Assembly: GCA_964471865.1 (NCBI GenBank)
Contig: CAYYHU010000009.1
Coordinates: 1 to 57,418 of the forward strand
Source: CAYMUC01 sp964471865
GTDB lineage: Bacteria; Actinomycetota; Acidimicrobiia; Acidimicrobiales; Ilumatobacteraceae
Length of the DNA: 57,418 nucleotides
Reading direction: 5' to 3'
Made by a program: the position numbers and the translations under genes
Part shown: positions 42,656 through 51,224 of the stretch, piece after piece
How the letters are laid out: the number at the start of each line of letters is the position of its first letter
How positions within the stretch are numbered: the first letter of the stretch is position 1
The notes under the pieces: generated by a model
Databases searched by the model: none
What the model was told of the DNA's origin: nothing
What the model saw: the letters and a program-made list of their open reading frames with translations, nothing else

Positions 42656-43699
42656 ATGGCGACAGCGCGCACCCTTGTTCCCGACACCGGTGGTCTTTCA
42701 GATGTCGAGGGCATCGGGTTGGGTCACAGCGGCCGAAGCGGACGCGGCTGGCTGAGCGGAACCACGGTGATCACGACGCCGCGCGGCACCGTGGGATCCG
42801 TGGAGGTCCGAGGCGGAGCGCCCGGGACCCGTGAAACCGATCTGCTGGCGCCCGAGAACCTGGTTCAACACGTCGACGCAGTCTGTCTGACCGGCGGAAG
42901 TGCGTTCGGATTGGCCGCCGTCGATGGGGTCATGTGCGAACTCGAAGCCGTCGCCCGGGGAGTTCAGGTCGGTGAGGATCCCGGCCACGTCGTACCGATC
43001 GTGCCCGCTGCGGTGATCTTCGATCTCGGGCGTGGCGGGTCGTTTCGGTGTCGGCCAGATGCCGAATTCGGTGCTCGCGCCACCCGCCGAGCACTGGGTC
43101 GAGGCGGAGCTCGTCGGTCGCGTGAAGGCAGTATCGGTGCGGGGCTGGGCGCCTGGTCCGGGGGGCTACGTGGGGGCGCCGCGGGAGCGAGTATCCGCGT
43201 CGGGGACCATGTCGTGGCCGCCTGGGCCGTGGTGAATTCGGTCGGATGTGTTCTCGACCCGTCGACGGGTCGCCCCTGGGATTCCTACAGTTCCGATCGC
43301 TTGGGACTCGTTCGGCCCTCTCGCGCTGACACACGGGCGCTGACCGAAGCCCTCGCCCAACGGCCCCCGGCGGCTCTCAACACCACCATCGGAGCGGTGG
43401 TCACATCGGCACATGCCGACAAAGCGACATGTCGCCGTCTCGCCGGAGCCGCGCACGATGGCTTGGCTCGAGCGGTGCGACCGGCACATCTGTGGCGTGA
43501 CGGTGACACGGTGTTCGCTCTGGCGACCGGAGCGAGCGGTGAGGTGACGACGGTGGCTGGACGCGATGAACTCCTCGCCGCCGCGGCCGACGTGTTCGCG
43601 TTGGCCTGCACCCGAGCGGTCCTGCTCGCCACACCCCGGAGGGGTTCACCGGGCACGGTCATGGAGCTCCTCCCGTCACTGTTCAGGTCCACCGACTAG
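42656..43699 (+). CDS. P1 family peptidase
   Basis: A 347-residue member of the DmpA/ornithine-acetyltransferase-like superfamily, whose members self-cleave to expose a nucleophile. ARTLVPDTGGLSDVEGIGLG begins the family pattern, with VCLTGGSAFGLAAVDGVM and GSIGAGLGAWSGGLRGGAAG. The likely processing site lies at NTTIGAVVTSA. It may hydrolyse beta- or D-peptide bonds, as DmpA does. The stop is followed by a T-rich ATTTTTC at 43710-43716, a possible terminator tail. Confidence 0.87.
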   Translation: MATARTLVPDTGGLSDVEGIGLGHSGRSGRGWLSGTTVITTPRGTVGSVEVRGGAPGTRETDLLAPENLVQHVDAVCLTGGSAFGLAAVDGVMCELEAVARGVQVGEDPGHVVPIVPAAVIFDLGRGGSFRCRPDAEFGARATRRALGRGGARRSREGSIGAGLGAWSGGLRGGAAGASIRVGDHVVAAWAVVNSVGCVLDPSTGRPWDSYSSDRLGLVRPSRADTRALTEALAQRPPAALNTTIGAVVTSAHADKATCRRLAGAAHDGLARAVRPAHLWRDGDTVFALATGASGEVTTVAGRDELLAAAADVFALACTRAVLLATPRRGSPGTVMELLPSLFRSTD

Positions 43700-43770
43700 G
43701 GCTTGGTCCATTTTTCTTGGCAGACTGCTCCCCTCTCGATCGGGACCCCCGTCCGAAGGAGGGTGGTGCA

Positions 43771-44595
43771 ATGAGCGCGACGTCCAGCCGAAAGAAAATG
43801 ACCGTGCCGGAGCTCGCGGCACGTTCGCATTCTGGTGACCCGATCGTGATGGTCACCGCCTATGACGCCACCATGGCGCGTCTCGTGGACGAAGCCGGTG
43901 TGGACGCGATTCTCGTTGGGGATTCGGTCGGTATGGTCGTCCAGGGAGCCGAAACCACCTTGGGTGTCGAACTCGAGGACATGGCGTACCACGTTCGATG
44001 CGTCGCCGCCGCGAAGCCGGCCGCTCTCGTCGTGGGAGACCTGCCCTTTGGTTCGTATCAGGTGAGCATCGAGCAAGCGGTGGCGGCGTCTATCCGCATC
44101 ATCAAGAGCGGCGCCGAATGCGTCAAGCTCGAAGGCGGCGTCGCGATGGCCGACACGATCGCTGCGATCACCCGGATGGACATCCCGGTCATGGCCCATA
44201 TCGGTCTGACACCGCAGAGCTTTCACCGGATGGGGGGACATCGGGTCCAGGGACGTCGCAGCGGTGAGGGTTCGGGAAGTCGCGAACGCCTGCTCGAGGA
44301 TGCTCATGCCGTGGAACAGGCCGGAGCCTTTGCCGTGGTGATCGAAGGTGTACCTCGCGATCTCGCTGCGGAAATCACCCGAAAATTGTCGATCCCCACG
44401 ATCGGAATCGGAGCCGGTCCCGACTGCGACGGGCAGGTCCTCGTCGTGCACGACGTGGTCGGGTTGTCAGGCGCCACACTCAAGTTCACCCGCAGCTATG
44501 CCGATGTCGCCACCACGATGGTCGAGGCCACTCGTGAGTTCGCTCGTGAGGTGCGCGAACGGACGTGGCCCGACGACGCCCACAGCTTTCACTGA
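43771..44595 (+). CDS. panB: 3-methyl-2-oxobutanoate hydroxymethyltransferase
   Basis: This 274-residue enzyme transfers a hydroxymethyl group from 5,10-methylene-THF to alpha-ketoisovalerate, the first pantothenate step. Family motifs are MVTAYDATMARLVDEAGVDA, ILVGDSVGMVVQG, VVGDLPFGSYQV, CVKLEGG, MAHIGLTPQSFHRMGGHRVQG and IGIGAGPDCDGQVLV. The ATG at 43771 has AAGGAGG 9 bases upstream, an unusually strong Shine-Dalgarno for this window. It is followed by panC after 6 bp. Confidence 0.96.
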   Translation: MSATSSRKKMTVPELAARSHSGDPIVMVTAYDATMARLVDEAGVDAILVGDSVGMVVQGAETTLGVELEDMAYHVRCVAAAKPAALVVGDLPFGSYQVSIEQAVAASIRIIKSGAECVKLEGGVAMADTIAAITRMDIPVMAHIGLTPQSFHRMGGHRVQGRRSGEGSGSRERLLEDAHAVEQAGAFAVVIEGVPRDLAAEITRKLSIPTIGIGAGPDCDGQVLVVHDVVGLSGATLKFTRSYADVATTMVEATREFAREVRERTWPDDAHSFH

Positions 44596-44601
44596 CCCGA
44601 G

Positions 44602-45462
44602 GTGTCAGGGATCGTGGAACGTCTCGACTCCCCCACCGCCGCTCGCCAGTGGAGCGACCGATGTCATCAGGCCGGAGAGCGGGTGGCCTTCGTTCCCACC
44701 ATGGGCGCCCTGCACGACGGGCATGCGTCCCTGATCGCCATCGGTCACGAACTCGCGGATCGGGTCGTGGTCTCGATCTTCGTCAATCCCCTGCAGTTCG
44801 ACCGCCCCGATGACTTCTCTCACTATCCGCGTCCCCTCGAGGAGGATCTGGCGTTGTGTGAGAGTCTCGGCGTGGATGCCGTGTACACCCCGACAGCAGC
44901 CACGCTGTATCCCGAGGGTTTCGACACCGTCGTGCGCGCGGGCGCGCTGGCGAGCCGGTTCGAGGGCGAGGCCCGTCCGGGTCATTTCGATGGTGTGACC
45001 ACCGTGGTCGCCAAGTTGTTCGGCGCTGTGCGTCCCGATCTCGCCGTCTTCGGGCGTAAAGATTTCCAGCAGTTGGCGGTGATCAAACGGATGACATCTG
45101 ATCTCGACCTCGGAATCGAGATCGTCGCAGCCCCCACGGTGCGCGAGGGTGACGGACTGGCGCTGTCGAGTCGGAATAGACGACTCAGCCCCGAGCAACG
45201 GGCCGTGGCCGCAGCGATTCCGCGATCATTGTCTGCCGCTCACCATGCCGTGGAAGACGGAGCTCGACGCGTCGAGGACATTCTCGGCCCCGCCCGGGCG
45301 ATTCTCGATCATGACGAGGCGATCAGCATCGACTACCTGGCCATGGCCGATGTCGACTCTCTCGAGCCCATGGAGCTGTTCGAGTCGAGCGCTGTGATCC
45401 TCGTGGCGGCATTCGTGGGCGATGTCCGCCTCATCGACAACATCGAGATCACCGTCACCTGA
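44602..45462 (+). CDS. panC: Pantothenate synthetase
   Basis: This 286-residue ATP-dependent ligase joins pantoate and beta-alanine. FVPTMGALHDGHASLIAIG carries the ATP-binding HxGH, VSIFVNPLQFD the pantoate site, VVAKLFGAVRPDLAVFGRKD the second ATP region, and LALSSRNRRLSPEQ the KMSKS-like loop. The GTG start lies 6 bp after panB. The stop overlaps the ATG of the next gene by one base. No panD (aspartate decarboxylase) gene is in the window, so the source of beta-alanine is open. Confidence 0.96.
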   Translation: MSGIVERLDSPTAARQWSDRCHQAGERVAFVPTMGALHDGHASLIAIGHELADRVVVSIFVNPLQFDRPDDFSHYPRPLEEDLALCESLGVDAVYTPTAATLYPEGFDTVVRAGALASRFEGEARPGHFDGVTTVVAKLFGAVRPDLAVFGRKDFQQLAVIKRMTSDLDLGIEIVAAPTVREGDGLALSSRNRRLSPEQRAVAAAIPRSLSAAHHAVEDGARRVEDILGPARAILDHDEAISIDYLAMADVDSLEPMELFESSAVILVAAFVGDVRLIDNIEITVT

Positions 45463-46844
45463 TGCCTGGGGTGCCTGGTGACGACACGGGTTCGGTGTGG
45501 TCGCTCATCGGTCCCGAACCGGCCGAGGATTCCATCGTCGATGGACCGCTCGAGTTGCGTCACCTGCGAGATCTCGACGTCGTCATCGTGGGTGCAGGGT
45601 TCACCGGGTTGTGGACCGCCTGGCATCTTCTGGCTCGCCGACCCGGTCTCAAGGTCGCGGTCCTCGAGGCGTTCACCGTGGGATATGGCGCGAGTGGACG
45701 CAACGGTGGATGGTGTAGCGCCGCGTTACCGGTCAGCCTTGATCGTGTAGCCCGAACCCTGGGCGTCGAGGCAACTCATGTCCTGCAACAGAGAATGATC
45801 GACACGGTCACCGATATCGGACGATGGTGCGAGACCGAGGGGGTGGATGCCGACTTCGCGCCTGGCGGATGGGTTCAACTCGCCCGCAACCCCGCCCAGG
45901 CCGCTCGGCTCGCGGATGAGGTGGCGATGTATCGCCGCTTCGGTTTCGATGAGGCCACGGTTCGCCTCGATGACGCCCCAGCCACGGCGACACGGGTGCG
46001 AGCCACCCGAGTCGAGGCGTCGACGTATGCGACCCATACTGCGGCGCTTCATCCGCTCAAACTGGTCCGTGGTCTGGCCCGGGCTGTGCGATCACGAGGT
46101 GGCCTCATCCTCGAACACCTCCCGGTTCATGAGATCACGCCCCAGGGTTGTGTGACGAGCAAGGGAACGATCACCGCTCCCTGGGTCATCCGGGCCACTG
46201 AGGGCTACACCGCCTCACTTCGCAACGCCCGTCGGGATCTCGCCCCGGTGCATTCGTTGATGATCGGCACCGAAACGTTGGCTCCCGATATCTGGGATGA
46301 GATCGGACTCCGAGATCGCGAGGTCGTCAACGACGCTCGCCATCTCGTGATCTACGCCCAGCGCACCGCTGATGATCGCCTCGTGTTCGGTGGACGAGGG
46401 GCCCCGTACCACTGGGGATCGCGCACCGGCACCCGTTACGACACCGATGTCCGAATCCGCTCCCGGCTCGTGACGGCCGCTCGGGAACTGTGGCCGGTGC
46501 TCGAGCGCGTCGACTTCCCGTATCACTGGGGCGGCCCTTTGGGAGTGGCTCGAGATATGAGTCCGCATCTCGTCGTCGATGCCCGCACCAGGCGCGCCTG
46601 GGCTGGGGGGTATCTCGGCGATGGCGTCGCCAGCTCGGCTCTCGCGGGACGAGCCCTGGCCGAGCACATTCTGGGTGAGAGCGATCCTGCGGCGCCGGCC
46701 CGAGGGTCAGGGCCGCGGCGATGGGAACGGGAACCGTGGCGATGGATGGGTATCAACGCGATGTTGAGTGTGGTGTCATGGGCCGACCGCTATGAGAACC
46801 GCACTCGGCGTCAGGCACACGTGGTCGACCGTCTCCTGCCGTGA
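45462..46844 (+). CDS. FAD-dependent D-amino-acid oxidase/dehydrogenase-like protein
   Basis: A 460-residue flavoprotein of the DAO superfamily. The dinucleotide motif is VIVGAGFTGLWTAWHLLARR (about 36-55), followed by VLEAFTVGYGASGRNGGWCS. GWVQLARNPAQAARLADEV and the late GYLGDGVASSALAGRALAEHI complete the fold. Substrates in the superfamily include amino acids, polyamines and sarcosine. It starts one base inside the panC stop, so it is co-translated with the pantothenate genes. Whether it supplies beta-alanine is speculation. Confidence 0.87.
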   Translation: MPGVPGDDTGSVWSLIGPEPAEDSIVDGPLELRHLRDLDVVIVGAGFTGLWTAWHLLARRPGLKVAVLEAFTVGYGASGRNGGWCSAALPVSLDRVARTLGVEATHVLQQRMIDTVTDIGRWCETEGVDADFAPGGWVQLARNPAQAARLADEVAMYRRFGFDEATVRLDDAPATATRVRATRVEASTYATHTAALHPLKLVRGLARAVRSRGGLILEHLPVHEITPQGCVTSKGTITAPWVIRATEGYTASLRNARRDLAPVHSLMIGTETLAPDIWDEIGLRDREVVNDARHLVIYAQRTADDRLVFGGRGAPYHWGSRTGTRYDTDVRIRSRLVTAARELWPVLERVDFPYHWGGPLGVARDMSPHLVVDARTRRAWAGGYLGDGVASSALAGRALAEHILGESDPAAPARGSGPRRWEREPWRWMGINAMLSVVSWADRYENRTRRQAHVVDRLLP

Positions 46845-46879
46845 CCGCGGGGTACTCGTGTGGGCGTCTGTCGGGATGC

Positions 46880-48364
46880 TCAACGATGCAGCATCGGGTC
46901 GTCTTGGTGGGCTCGAAGGCGAACCGTGTACACCGAATCTCCTGACAACACGCCGCCGCGCGCCAGGAGTCGGCCGTGTTCCCAATTCGACAGACCCAAC
47001 TCCGGACGTCCCAACGCGTACTGTCCGTCGACCCACCGCGTGAAGCCGTTGCCGACGAAGGGGGCGTCGATCTCGGACCAGAAGCGCTCGTGATCATCCG
47101 GATCCTGCGAGGCCACCGAAGCCACGAATCGCGGGCTGTAGGTGTTGTAGGCCGCAATCGCGGCCTCGAGATCGTCGACGACGACGAGGGTCATCTCGGG
47201 CGTGACGTCCCATTCCCATTCATGAGCGAGCAGGTCGATATCGGACTCCGAATGCTCGACGATCTCGAGGTTCTCGACATCGCAACCACTCAGGTCGACG
47301 ACCGCACCGAGGATGTGGATCCGAGGACGCGGTCCATTCACCGGGGCGGCCCGCCGTACGCCATCGAGAATTCTCGGAATCATCTCGAAAGCCTGCGAGG
47401 CCACGACACAGCACACGTTGAGGGTGTTGCACACCTTGCGGTCGAGCGAGGATGCGACGATGTTGTGTACCCAGTCGGCATCCGCGGACTCGGCAACCAC
47501 CAGCCAGGCACCGCCTGTTCCGTGCAGACTCACCGGAGTTCCCGCTTGCCGGGCCACGGCTCCGAGTTGGGCCACTGCGGGTCCTGAACCTCGAGCGACG
47601 GCAAGGCCGAGGCGGGAGTCGTCAAAGAGCGCCCATCCCCCGGCGTGGGTGGGGTCGTCCACGAGCCCGATGGCTCCGGGATGTACTCCCGCCTCGACCA
47701 AAGCGGGGGCAACGATCGCGTCCATGATCGCCCGAGCGGTCCCCAAGGCATTGCTGCCGATACGCAGAACCGCGGTGTTGCCACTCTTGAGCACTCCAGC
47801 CGCATCGACGATCACGTTGGGTCGGCCTTCGAAGACGAAACCCACGACGCCCAGAGGCGCCTGATAGGCCTCGACACGCCATCCCTGGTGCTGAACGGTT
47901 TCGAGACGTTGACCACGCCCGCTGTCCACCGCGGCCCAACCCCGTAGCCCTGCCACCATCCCGGCGAGCATCGACTCACTCAGCACCAGTCGCCCGGTGC
48001 TTCGCTGGCGTGCCGAGGCAGAAGCGACATCCTCAGCATTCGCCTGATGAACAACGGCCATGATCGCTGGATCTTCGAGTCGCCTCGCCATGGTCTCAAA
48101 GACCATCTCGATGGCGGAATCCTCGATGCCAGCGAGGTGATGGAAGGCCTTTTCGGCCTCGGTCACGACCCGGTCCACGGCCTCGATCGCCGAGGTCGTC
48201 ACATGCAGCAGATCTCCGGTTTCGGGCACGGCGATGAGTCGATCTCCGGGACGGAAAGCGTCCGCAAGTTCAGCCCCCACCGTGACGATGCGATCGCCTC
48301 CCACGAGGATCGACATGTCAGGCGTGAGCCGTGTGAGTGGCTGCGAACTGGCACCTTTGGACAT
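46880..48364 (-). CDS. ProA-like glutamate-5-semialdehyde dehydrogenase, extended N-terminus
   Basis: A 494-residue aldehyde-dehydrogenase-fold protein related to gamma-glutamyl phosphate reductase. QAPLGVVGFVFEGRPNVIVD, KSGNTAVLRIGSNAL and the Cys loop SSLDRKVCNTLNVCCV match ProA. The C-terminus has FTRWVDGQYALGRPELGLSN. It has about 65 extra residues at the start (DMSILVGGDRIVTVGAELAD and following) not seen in ordinary ProA. ATG 48364 is chosen because TAGCCT lies 7 bases upstream. No proB is adjacent. It may be a ProA paralogue with another phosphate or aldehyde substrate. Confidence 0.82.
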   Translation of the reverse strand: MSKGASSQPLTRLTPDMSILVGGDRIVTVGAELADAFRPGDRLIAVPETGDLLHVTTSAIEAVDRVVTEAEKAFHHLAGIEDSAIEMVFETMARRLEDPAIMAVVHQANAEDVASASARQRSTGRLVLSESMLAGMVAGLRGWAAVDSGRGQRLETVQHQGWRVEAYQAPLGVVGFVFEGRPNVIVDAAGVLKSGNTAVLRIGSNALGTARAIMDAIVAPALVEAGVHPGAIGLVDDPTHAGGWALFDDSRLGLAVARGSGPAVAQLGAVARQAGTPVSLHGTGGAWLVVAESADADWVHNIVASSLDRKVCNTLNVCCVVASQAFEMIPRILDGVRRAAPVNGPRPRIHILGAVVDLSGCDVENLEIVEHSESDIDLLAHEWEWDVTPEMTLVVVDDLEAAIAAYNTYSPRFVASVASQDPDDHERFWSEIDAPFVGNGFTRWVDGQYALGRPELGLSNWEHGRLLARGGVLSGDSVYTVRLRAHQDDPMLHR

Positions 48365-48371
48365 GGTGATC

Positions 48372-48410
48372 AGGCTAGGCAACGCGAGGGGTTGGACATG
48401 GTCCTACGCT
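48372..48410. promoter_or_regulatory. Divergent leaderless promoters, ProA-like and MBL-fold genes
   Basis: TAGCCT (minus strand, 48377-48372) is 7 bases from the ATG at 48364. TACGCT (plus strand, 48405-48410) is 7 bases from the GTG at 48418 (4 from the ATG at 48415). Confidence 0.58.
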
Positions 48411-48417
48411 ACGGATG

Positions 48418-49137
48418 GTGAGCGACGAGTTGTATTTCCGCCAACTGTTGTCCGGACGAGATTTTGCGGTCGGTGATCCCGTAGCCGCCCAGATGGTCAA
48501 CTTCGTCTACGTCATCGGCAACCGGGCCACCCAGCAAGCTGCGATCGTGGATCCGGCGTATGCCGTCGACGAACTCGTCGACCTCGTGGAAGCGGACGGG
48601 TTTCGCGTCACCGATGTGCTCACGACCCATTACCACCCCGACCATGTGGGCGGATCGATGATGGGACTCACCATCGAAGGAGTGGCGAGGCTGCTGGAAC
48701 GCACACCGGCACGGGTGCACGTCCAAGAGGCCGAATTGCCCTGGGTCACTCGCACCACGGGTGTCTCAGCCAGCGAACTCGTGGCCCATGAGCCCGGATC
48801 GACGGTCTCACTGGGTGAGATCGACATCGAACTCGTTCACACCCCGGGTCACACCCCCGGCAGCCAGTGCTTCCTCGTGCGAGGACGACTCGTAGCCGGC
48901 GACACGTTGTTCCTCGACGGATGCGGACGCACCGACCTCCCGGGAAGCGACCCTGGGGACATGTACGATAGTCTCCAGCGCCTTGCGACGCTTCCGGGGG
49001 ACACGATCCTGTATCCCGGTCACCGGTACTCCCAAGCGGCCTCGGCGACGATGGACAGCGTGACGGGAGCGAATTACGTCTTCAAACCGCCGACGCGTCA
49101 GGCTTGGATGGAGTGGTTCGGCAACGGAGCCAGCTGA
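48418..49137 (+). CDS. MBL-fold metallo-hydrolase
   Basis: A 239-residue metallo-beta-lactamase-fold hydrolase of the glyoxalase II type. The metal motif is TTHYHPDHVGG, then HTPGHTPGSQCFLVRGRLVAGD, FLDGCGRTDLPG and LYPGHRYSQ supply the remaining ligands. Several resemble persulfide dioxygenase or hydroxyacylglutathione hydrolase, and the exact substrate is unclear. GTG 48418 is favoured by the TACGCT box; ATG 48415 would also work. It converges on the TauE gene. Confidence 0.9.
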   Translation: MSDELYFRQLLSGRDFAVGDPVAAQMVNFVYVIGNRATQQAAIVDPAYAVDELVDLVEADGFRVTDVLTTHYHPDHVGGSMMGLTIEGVARLLERTPARVHVQEAELPWVTRTTGVSASELVAHEPGSTVSLGEIDIELVHTPGHTPGSQCFLVRGRLVAGDTLFLDGCGRTDLPGSDPGDMYDSLQRLATLPGDTILYPGHRYSQAASATMDSVTGANYVFKPPTRQAWMEWFGNGAS

Positions 49138-49170
49138 GCTCGATCGCCGCGCGGGGGTCCAGTTCCGGGT

Positions 49171-49896
49171 TCAGGTCGCTGCGCTGGCCAGAGCGGCAAT
49201 GGCGGCGAGAATCAACAATCCGATCACGATGCGTTCGAATCGTTCGGGAGCCAAGACCCGAGAGATGCGGCGCCCGGTGGTCACTCCTACCCCGACGCAG
49301 GGAAGACCCACAGCGATATGTCGTAACTCGTCAGCGCCCAATCGTCCCGAGACCACGAACAACCCCAGGGTGACGAGACCGCTTCCGACGAAAACCGACG
49401 CGAGCGTCGCTCGGAATTCCGTCGGGGTGAGCCGTCGGGCCCGCAGACCGAACACCAACGGTGGACCATTGGTTCCGATCGAGGTCGACAAGATCCCCGA
49501 CAATGCGCCCATGCCCAGATCGAAGCCCGGGCGAACACCGCTGAGATCGACACCTCTCACGAGGACGACCACGGCGCCCAGTACCCCGATCGCCAACAGG
49601 ACCTTCAACACGTCGTCGCTCACCGTGACGAACACGATCAGCCCCACCGGCATCGCCAGATAGGCCGTGGTGAGCAGACGTCGCACCAATGGCCATCGGG
49701 TGTGGCGCCGCTCGAGAATCGCCTGCAACCCGCTCGAGGACAGCCCGAGACCGGTGCATACGATGACCGCGGTTCGAGGATCGACGGCCACGGCCAGGGT
49801 CGGTACGGCCAACAACGCGAAGCCGAAACCGGCGATGGTCTGAAGACAACTCGCGATGACGGTGATGATGACGACCGCCGCGATCTCAGAACCCAC
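49171..49896 (-). CDS. TauE/SafE-type (TSUP) membrane transporter
   Basis: A 241-residue protein with about eight hydrophobic helices. Helix 1 VVIITVIASCLQTIAGFGFA and the typical GILSTSIGTNGPPLVF in the second half mark the TSUP (sulfite/anion exporter) family. Cargo is unknown. GTG 49896 is chosen because TAACCT lies 8 bases upstream; a longer frame to 49998 overlaps the divergent hydrolase gene. It sits directly beside the ureide-type catabolic genes and could export or import one of their compounds. Confidence 0.87.
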   Translation of the reverse strand: MGSEIAAVVIITVIASCLQTIAGFGFALLAVPTLAVAVDPRTAVIVCTGLGLSSSGLQAILERRHTRWPLVRRLLTTAYLAMPVGLIVFVTVSDDVLKVLLAIGVLGAVVVLVRGVDLSGVRPGFDLGMGALSGILSTSIGTNGPPLVFGLRARRLTPTEFRATLASVFVGSGLVTLGLFVVSGRLGADELRHIAVGLPCVGVGVTTGRRISRVLAPERFERIVIGLLILAAIAALASAAT

Positions 49897-49904
49897 AGCG
49901 GCGC

Positions 49905-49940
49905 AGGTTACGTCCACCGCCGGGCTGAGATCCGTATGCT
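49905..49940. promoter_or_regulatory. Divergent leaderless promoters, TauE and M20 hydrolase genes
   Basis: TAACCT (minus strand, 49910-49905) is 8 bases from the GTG at 49896. TATGCT (plus strand, 49935-49940) is 9 bases from the ATG at 49950. Confidence 0.45.
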
Positions 49941-49949
49941 TCGCGAGGT

Positions 49950-51224
49950 ATGCCCCAAGACGTGAGTGTTTCCGCTGCTCCCCCGATCCAGGGTTCACGC
50001 CTCCTCGAACGCCTCGAGTCCCTCGCTCGGATCGGCCCGATCCCGGGTGGCGGGTCGTGTCGTTTGGCCTTCACAGATGACGATCGAGCGGGTCGAGACC
50101 TCGTGGTGGGGTGGATGCGCGAGCTCGGTCTCGAGATCCGTGTCGATGCCATCGGCAACGTGACCGGTCTCTGGAACGTCGGATCTGGGGCGCCGGTGAT
50201 GACGGGGTCACATATCGACACCGTGCGCACGGGAGGCCGTTTCGACGGCAACCTTGGTGTTCTCGCCGGTCTCGAGGTGATCCAGTCGTTCCAAGAACAC
50301 GGTGTGACCCCACTGCGCCCCATGGCCGTGGGGTTCTTCTCCAACGAAGAAGGTGCCCGGTTCGCTCCCGACATGATGGGGTCGCTGGTCTACGCCGGAG
50401 GTCTCGACCTCGAGGAGGCCTGGGCGTGCGAAGGGATCGATGGAACCACCGTGGGCGCTGAGCTCGAACGGATCGGATACCGCGGGGACAGTCCCGTTCC
50501 CGGCCCGGCTCCCTATGCATTCATCGAGCTCCATATCGAACAGGGTCCGGTGCTCGAAGTCGAGGGATACGACATCGGCGCAGTGACCTCGGTGCAGGGC
50601 ATCTCGTGGACCGAAGTGACCATTGCCGGACAGTCGAACCATGCCGGAACGACACCGATGTCGATGCGCCACGATCCGATGCTGGTGGTGGCCGAGGTGG
50701 GAGTGTTCGTACGCCAACTGGCACACCGCTACGGGGGAACCCAGGTCGCCACCATCGGTCGCGTCGAGTTGCATCCGAATCTCGTCAACGTGGTGCCGGC
50801 GCGCGCCGTATGCACGGTGGATCTGCGCAATACCGACGACGACCTCTTGACTGCTGCCGAGGCCGAACTCGCCCAACGGTGTGACGAACTCGCCCAGAGC
50901 GAAGGGGTCGAGATCACGACGCGACGCCTCGCCCGCTTCGCACCGGTCGCCTTCGATGAACGGATCATCGAGACGGTGGAAACGGTCGCAGTCCGTCACG
51001 GCCATCGGGTCACTCGGCTGCCGTCGGGAGCTGGGCATGACGCCCAGATGCTCGCCCGCGTCGGTCCGGCCGGGATGATCTTCGTTCCCAGCCACCGGGG
51101 AATCAGCCACAACCCGGCGGAATACACCGAACCCGATCAGATGATCGCCGGTGCGGCGGTACTCGCCGAGGTGATGTATCGCTTGGCCCATGAGGATCAC
51201 CTGGAGACCGGAGAGCCGTCATGA
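49950..51224 (+). CDS. M20-type Zn hydrolase (carbamoylase/allantoate amidohydrolase family)
   Basis: A 424-residue dimetal amidase of the hydantoinase/carbamoylase family, which splits N-carbamoyl amino acids or allantoate. Motifs are VMTGSHIDTVRTGGRFDGNL (metal His, Asp), GFFSNEEGARFAPDMMGS (catalytic and metal Glu), and FIELHIEQGPVLEVEGYDIG. The bridging SGAGHDAQMLARVGPAGMIF and FVPSHRGISHNPAEYT come late. Start is ATG 49950. The stop overlaps the next gene as ATGA. An L-N-carbamoylase, beta-ureidopropionase or allantoate hydrolase are all possible. Confidence 0.92.
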   Translation: MPQDVSVSAAPPIQGSRLLERLESLARIGPIPGGGSCRLAFTDDDRAGRDLVVGWMRELGLEIRVDAIGNVTGLWNVGSGAPVMTGSHIDTVRTGGRFDGNLGVLAGLEVIQSFQEHGVTPLRPMAVGFFSNEEGARFAPDMMGSLVYAGGLDLEEAWACEGIDGTTVGAELERIGYRGDSPVPGPAPYAFIELHIEQGPVLEVEGYDIGAVTSVQGISWTEVTIAGQSNHAGTTPMSMRHDPMLVVAEVGVFVRQLAHRYGGTQVATIGRVELHPNLVNVVPARAVCTVDLRNTDDDLLTAAEAELAQRCDELAQSEGVEITTRRLARFAPVAFDERIIETVETVAVRHGHRVTRLPSGAGHDAQMLARVGPAGMIFVPSHRGISHNPAEYTEPDQMIAGAAVLAEVMYRLAHEDHLETGEPS

